NCBI GenBank assembly: GCA_003167305.1
Contig: PMTP01000175.1
Span: 1 to 17,108 of the forward strand
Direction: 5' to 3'
Length of the DNA stretch: 17,108 nucleotides
Origin: Acidobacteriaceae bacterium
GTDB lineage: Bacteria; Acidobacteriota; Terriglobia; Terriglobales; Acidobacteriaceae
Both the position numbers and the translations under genes were made by a program. Below, piece by piece: positions 14,514 to 17,108 of this stretch; positions within the stretch are counted from its first letter, which is position 1; each line of letters opens with the position of its first letter. The notes under the pieces are model-generated. The model ran no database searches. It was not told the origin of the DNA and worked only from the letters and a program-made list of their open reading frames with translations.

Positions 14514-15854
14514 TCACTCCGCTTCAATCACGACCGCATCGCGGCCCACTGTGACCACCCCATCGATGCTGGCGTGAACGCGGGCGCCGAGCTTGCCCTG
14601 CTCCGGCAGGCCGAGCAAATCGCCCACCCGAACCCGGTCGCCGCACTTGACCACCGGAACCGCCGCAACCCCGGCGTGCTGCTTCAACAGCACATTGACC
14701 TTGCGCGGCGAGAAAGAATGCTCCACCAGCGGCCCCACATTTTTGAACTCTCCCAGACCCAGCCTTGCAATCAGCCTGCGCATCGGCACGCGGCGAAACT
14801 CGGCCATCGGATGCGGCGTGATCGATGCGGGGTCGCCCTTGAAGGTCAGCCCCAGTTCCCGCGCCAGCGGCTTGGACTGCACGCAGACCGTCTTGGGATC
14901 GAGATCCTCAGGGCAGGCGTAGAACGTGCAGAGATTGCACTCGCAACAATAAAGAGTGGCCACCATCGCGTCCGCGCCGGTGGCGAAGCCCAGTGACTGC
15001 ATCGCGCGATGCGGCTGGATGGGATGCCCGAGCAGAAAGCGCGGACAGAATTCGGTGCAGAAGCGGCACTGATCGCAGGCCGAGCGGCCAATCCGCTCTA
15101 CGTGAATCCAGGGCGCGCTGTGGCGCGTGATCAAGCTGTGCGAGGCGGGCAGCACGACGATGCCGCCGGTGGTCTTGGTCACCGGAACCTGAAGGTTCTC
15201 CGCCGGACGCGCCATCATCACGCCGCCGATCAGCACGCCAATATCGTCAACCGTTGCCCCGCCCGCGGCCTCAATAACTTCGCCGATGGAGATGCCGACG
15301 GGTACCCGAAGAGTAACGGGGGTTTCAACGGCGCCGGCTACGGTGAGGTATTTGTGCGTCACCGGCCGGTCCAGGCCTATATTCATCAGCGTCTCGACAT
15401 TCGAGACCGTTACATCCACATCCTTGGGCAATCCGCCGGGTGGAATCACGCGGCCGGTAATCAGATGGACGAGAATGAATTCATCGCCCGCCGGGTACAC
15501 GTCGGGCAAAGGCACAACCCGCACTCCGGCCGGCACAACGCGCTCCAGCGCGGCAATAATTTCGTGGTGCTTATCCTTGATGCCGATGGCGCCTTCGCGC
15601 GCGCCGACCATCTCCATAACCGCCCGCAAGCCGCGCAGGAAGGGCTCGGAGTGGTGCTGCAAGAGTTCCTTGTCTTTGTGCAGAAGGGGTTCGCACTCGG
15701 CGGCGTTGACGATCACCAGCGAGACCCGGGCCTGGAACTTCACCGCCGCGGGAAAGCCGCCTCCGCCCGCGCCCACGATGCCGAGTTCCTCAAGACGGCC
15801 GGTAGTCGTACCCCCCGCCCGATCCACCCTCGACTCTGCCGCATCTCCCGTCAT
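14514..15854 (-). CDS. pduS: PduS-like Fe-S flavoprotein (RnfC/SLBB family) of a microcompartment
   Basis: A 446-aa redox protein related to RnfC/NuoF. In Pdu systems PduS is a cobalamin reductase and electron shuttle. The N-terminal glycine-rich nucleotide/flavin loop is GIVGAGGGGFPAAVKF (25-40), followed by an SLBB-like segment (about 168-215). Two ferredoxin-type cysteine clusters follow: C260/263/266/270 (CDQCRFCTEFCP) and C303/306/309/314 (ECNLCTFYACP). The C-terminal region has VLLKQHAGVAAVPVVKCGDRV and a biotinyl-like tail. The start is ATG at 15854 behind a weak GAGG. A strong promoter lies upstream (-10 at 15894-15899). It precedes pduT as in Salmonella. Without neighbouring diol dehydratase genes the cobalamin role is not shown; it may instead recycle NAD+ inside the shell. 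Confidence 0.94.
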   Translation of the reverse strand: MTGDAAESRVDRAGGTTTGRLEELGIVGAGGGGFPAAVKFQARVSLVIVNAAECEPLLHKDKELLQHHSEPFLRGLRAVMEMVGAREGAIGIKDKHHEIIAALERVVPAGVRVVPLPDVYPAGDEFILVHLITGRVIPPGGLPKDVDVTVSNVETLMNIGLDRPVTHKYLTVAGAVETPVTLRVPVGISIGEVIEAAGGATVDDIGVLIGGVMMARPAENLQVPVTKTTGGIVVLPASHSLITRHSAPWIHVERIGRSACDQCRFCTEFCPRFLLGHPIQPHRAMQSLGFATGADAMVATLYCCECNLCTFYACPEDLDPKTVCVQSKPLARELGLTFKGDPASITPHPMAEFRRVPMRRLIARLGLGEFKNVGPLVEHSFSPRKVNVLLKQHAGVAAVPVVKCGDRVRVGDLLGLPEQGKLGARVHASIDGVVTVGRDAVVIEAE

Positions 15855-15878
15855 TCCGCCTCAACCTCAAAAAATCAT

Positions 15879-15922
15879 TTGACTCTGACCAGAATTGTAC
15901 TGTATGCTTTACAATAATTCAA
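15879..15922. promoter_or_regulatory. Overlapping divergent promoters of pduS and the kinase
   Basis: Minus strand (pduS): -35 TTGAAT (complement of 15917-15922), a 17-bp spacer, -10 TACAAT (complement of 15894-15899). This is a very good sigma70 match. Plus strand (kinase): -35 TTGACT (15879-15884), an 18-bp spacer, -10 TATGCT (15903-15908). The two overlap almost fully, so one regulator could switch both. Confidence 0.6.
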
Positions 15923-15956
15923 GAGTGTTCATAATCGTTCATTGTAAGATCGTTCA
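15918..15956 (+). repeat. Helically phased TTCA repeats (candidate operator)
   Basis: TTCA occurs at 15918, 15928 and 15938, exactly 10 bp apart, and again at 15953, 15 bp further. ATCGTTCA is repeated exactly at 15934-15941 and 15949-15956. The array lies between the plus-strand -10 and the kinase start and covers the -35 of pduS. Direct GTTC-type repeats are typical of DeoR-family operators, a regulator type often found at sugar-degrading microcompartment loci. The assignment is inferred. Confidence 0.5.
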
Positions 15957-15959
15957 AAA

Positions 15960-17105
15960 ATGAAATGTCTGATCCCAAATATCGGTAGCACTTCGTTCAA
16001 GTACCGGGTTCTGGATATGCCCGCTGAGTCGGTGTTGGCCGAAGGGCGCTTCGAGCGCATCGGCCAGCCCGGAGGCGAGTGCGCCGATTACCCCGCCGCC
16101 ATTCGCAAGTGTATCGCGTCGATTGCCGGTGATGGCAAAGCTCTCAACAATCTCTCCGAGATCGGCGCGGTCGGCTTCAAGGTGGTTCATGCCGGACCGC
16201 TCAACAATTCTCAACTGATCGACGATGAGCTTCTGGCCGCGATGGAGGAGTTCACCTTCTTTGCCCCGGCGCACAATCCTCCTTATATAGCAGCCATTCA
16301 GGCCTTTCGCCAGGAGCTTCCCGGCGTCCCGCTGGTCGCGGTGATCGATACCGCCCCCTACCGCTTCATGGATGAGGCGGCGACCACTTACGCGGTGCCC
16401 TACGAGTGGCGCGAGCAGTTTGGCATTCGCCGTTACGGATTTCACGGCGCCAGCCATCGCGCCGCCAACGAACACACCTCGGCGCTGCTGGGCCGCAAGA
16501 ATCTGCGCCACATTTCCTGCCACCTTGGGGGTAGCTCCAGCGTGGCGGCCTTCCGCGACGGCGTGGCCATCGACACTAGCTTCGGCGCATCTCCGCAATC
16601 CGGACTGCCGCAGAATAATCGTGTTGGCGATTTGGATTCCTTCGCCGTGCTGCGGATGATGAAGAAGCTGAATGTGGGTCCGCATGAGATGGCGCGCATT
16701 CTCGGCAGCCAGTCGGGATTGGCGGGCATCAGCGGCACCAGCGGCGATATGCGCGATCTGGAGCAGGCAGCGGCCGCGGGCAGCAAGCAAGCGCGACTGG
16801 CGCTGGATGTTCTTTCGCGCGCGATTCGCCATTATGTGGGCGCGTTTTTGCTGGAGCTTGGAGGCGTGGATGCGATCACCTTCTCCGGCGGCATCGGCGA
16901 AAACAGCGCGGAGGTGCGCGCCGCGGTGCTGAAGAATTTATCCGGCTTCGGCATTGAATTGGATGAGAACAAGAACCGTGCGGCGTCGGGGCTGGGCGCA
17001 ATCTCCAGCGAAAACTCCGCTGTAAAAATTCTGATTGTTCCGGCGAACGAAGAGCTGATCGTCGCTCGCGAAACGGTGAAGGTGGTTGTCGAGGCGCGGG
17101 AGTGA
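15960..17105 (+). CDS. Acetate/propionate kinase family protein of the microcompartment-associated type
   Basis: A 381-aa ASKHA-fold kinase expected to convert acyl phosphate plus ADP to acid plus ATP, the energy-yielding last step of microcompartment catabolism. Motifs: NIGSTSFKY (7-15), GFKVVHAG (in place of GHRVVHGG), APAHNPPY, VAVIDTAPYRF (catalytic Asp), RRYGFHGASH, HLGGSSS, LPQNNRVGD (Arg241 equivalent), FSGGIGENSAEVR and PANEELIVARET (Glu384 equivalent, Methanosarcina numbering). The usual Arg91 is Lys here. The GFK and PQNNRVGD variants match, from memory, the acetate kinases of Planctomycetes/Acidobacteria microcompartment loci. It is divergent from pduS with a shared promoter region. 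There is no clear Shine-Dalgarno at the ATG. The gene is complete, ending 3 bp before the window edge. Confidence 0.92.
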   Translation: MKCLIPNIGSTSFKYRVLDMPAESVLAEGRFERIGQPGGECADYPAAIRKCIASIAGDGKALNNLSEIGAVGFKVVHAGPLNNSQLIDDELLAAMEEFTFFAPAHNPPYIAAIQAFRQELPGVPLVAVIDTAPYRFMDEAATTYAVPYEWREQFGIRRYGFHGASHRAANEHTSALLGRKNLRHISCHLGGSSSVAAFRDGVAIDTSFGASPQSGLPQNNRVGDLDSFAVLRMMKKLNVGPHEMARILGSQSGLAGISGTSGDMRDLEQAAAAGSKQARLALDVLSRAIRHYVGAFLLELGGVDAITFSGGIGENSAEVRAAVLKNLSGFGIELDENKNRAASGLGAISSENSAVKILIVPANEELIVARETVKVVVEARE

Positions 17106-17108
17106 TTT

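Overview
The window looks like a piece of a moderately GC-rich (about 60% by eye) Acidobacteriota genome. This is an inference from the gene mix, not from a marker gene. The pointers are a giant Reg_prop-propeller histidine kinase, two CRTAC/ASPIC-UnbV FG-GAP proteins next to a TPR multiheme cytochrome, a short 'MICARC' zinc-ribbon protein of a kind I associate with Acidobacteriota, and an acetate kinase of the type found at Planctomycetes/Verrucomicrobia/Acidobacteria microcompartment loci. No rRNA, tRNA, CRISPR or phage genes were seen.

Left block (1-9980, all minus strand, read right to left): an FG-GAP/ASPIC protein (copy A), a five-haem TPR cytochrome, a small monohaem cytochrome c (ATGA overlap with the previous gene), a second FG-GAP/ASPIC protein (copy B), then a membrane sensor kinase with a 12-blade-repeat periplasmic propeller. 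The spacing fits an operon, at least for the first four genes. All five products carry export or membrane signals, so this reads as an envelope redox/surface-protein module with its own sensor. Its function is unknown, and it is the best candidate here for an undescribed system.

Middle (9981-11081): a 1.1 kb accessory-looking spacer. It holds a 131-bp MITE-like element with 30-bp imperfect terminal inverted repeats around two GC-rich 7-bp hairpins, an AT-rich palindrome, a 72-aa zinc-ribbon gene, and a likely ilvA leader with a strong intrinsic terminator/attenuator.

Right block: ilvA (threonine ammonia-lyase with ACT domain) and a coupled paiB-like flavin-binding gene. These are followed by an Xre/DUF2384-RES toxin-antitoxin pair with a clear palindromic operator. 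After that comes the edge of a bacterial microcompartment (BMC) locus: pduS-pduT (minus strand; a shell-associated Fe-S electron-transfer pair) transcribed divergently from an acetate-kinase-family gene (plus strand). Overlapping divergent sigma70-like promoters and helically phased TTCA repeats lie between them. The other shell and enzyme genes probably lie beyond the right edge.

Several starts were moved from the longest reading frame to non-ATG codons because of excellent Shine-Dalgarno sequences (TTG at 5307 and 11082, GTG at 14492).
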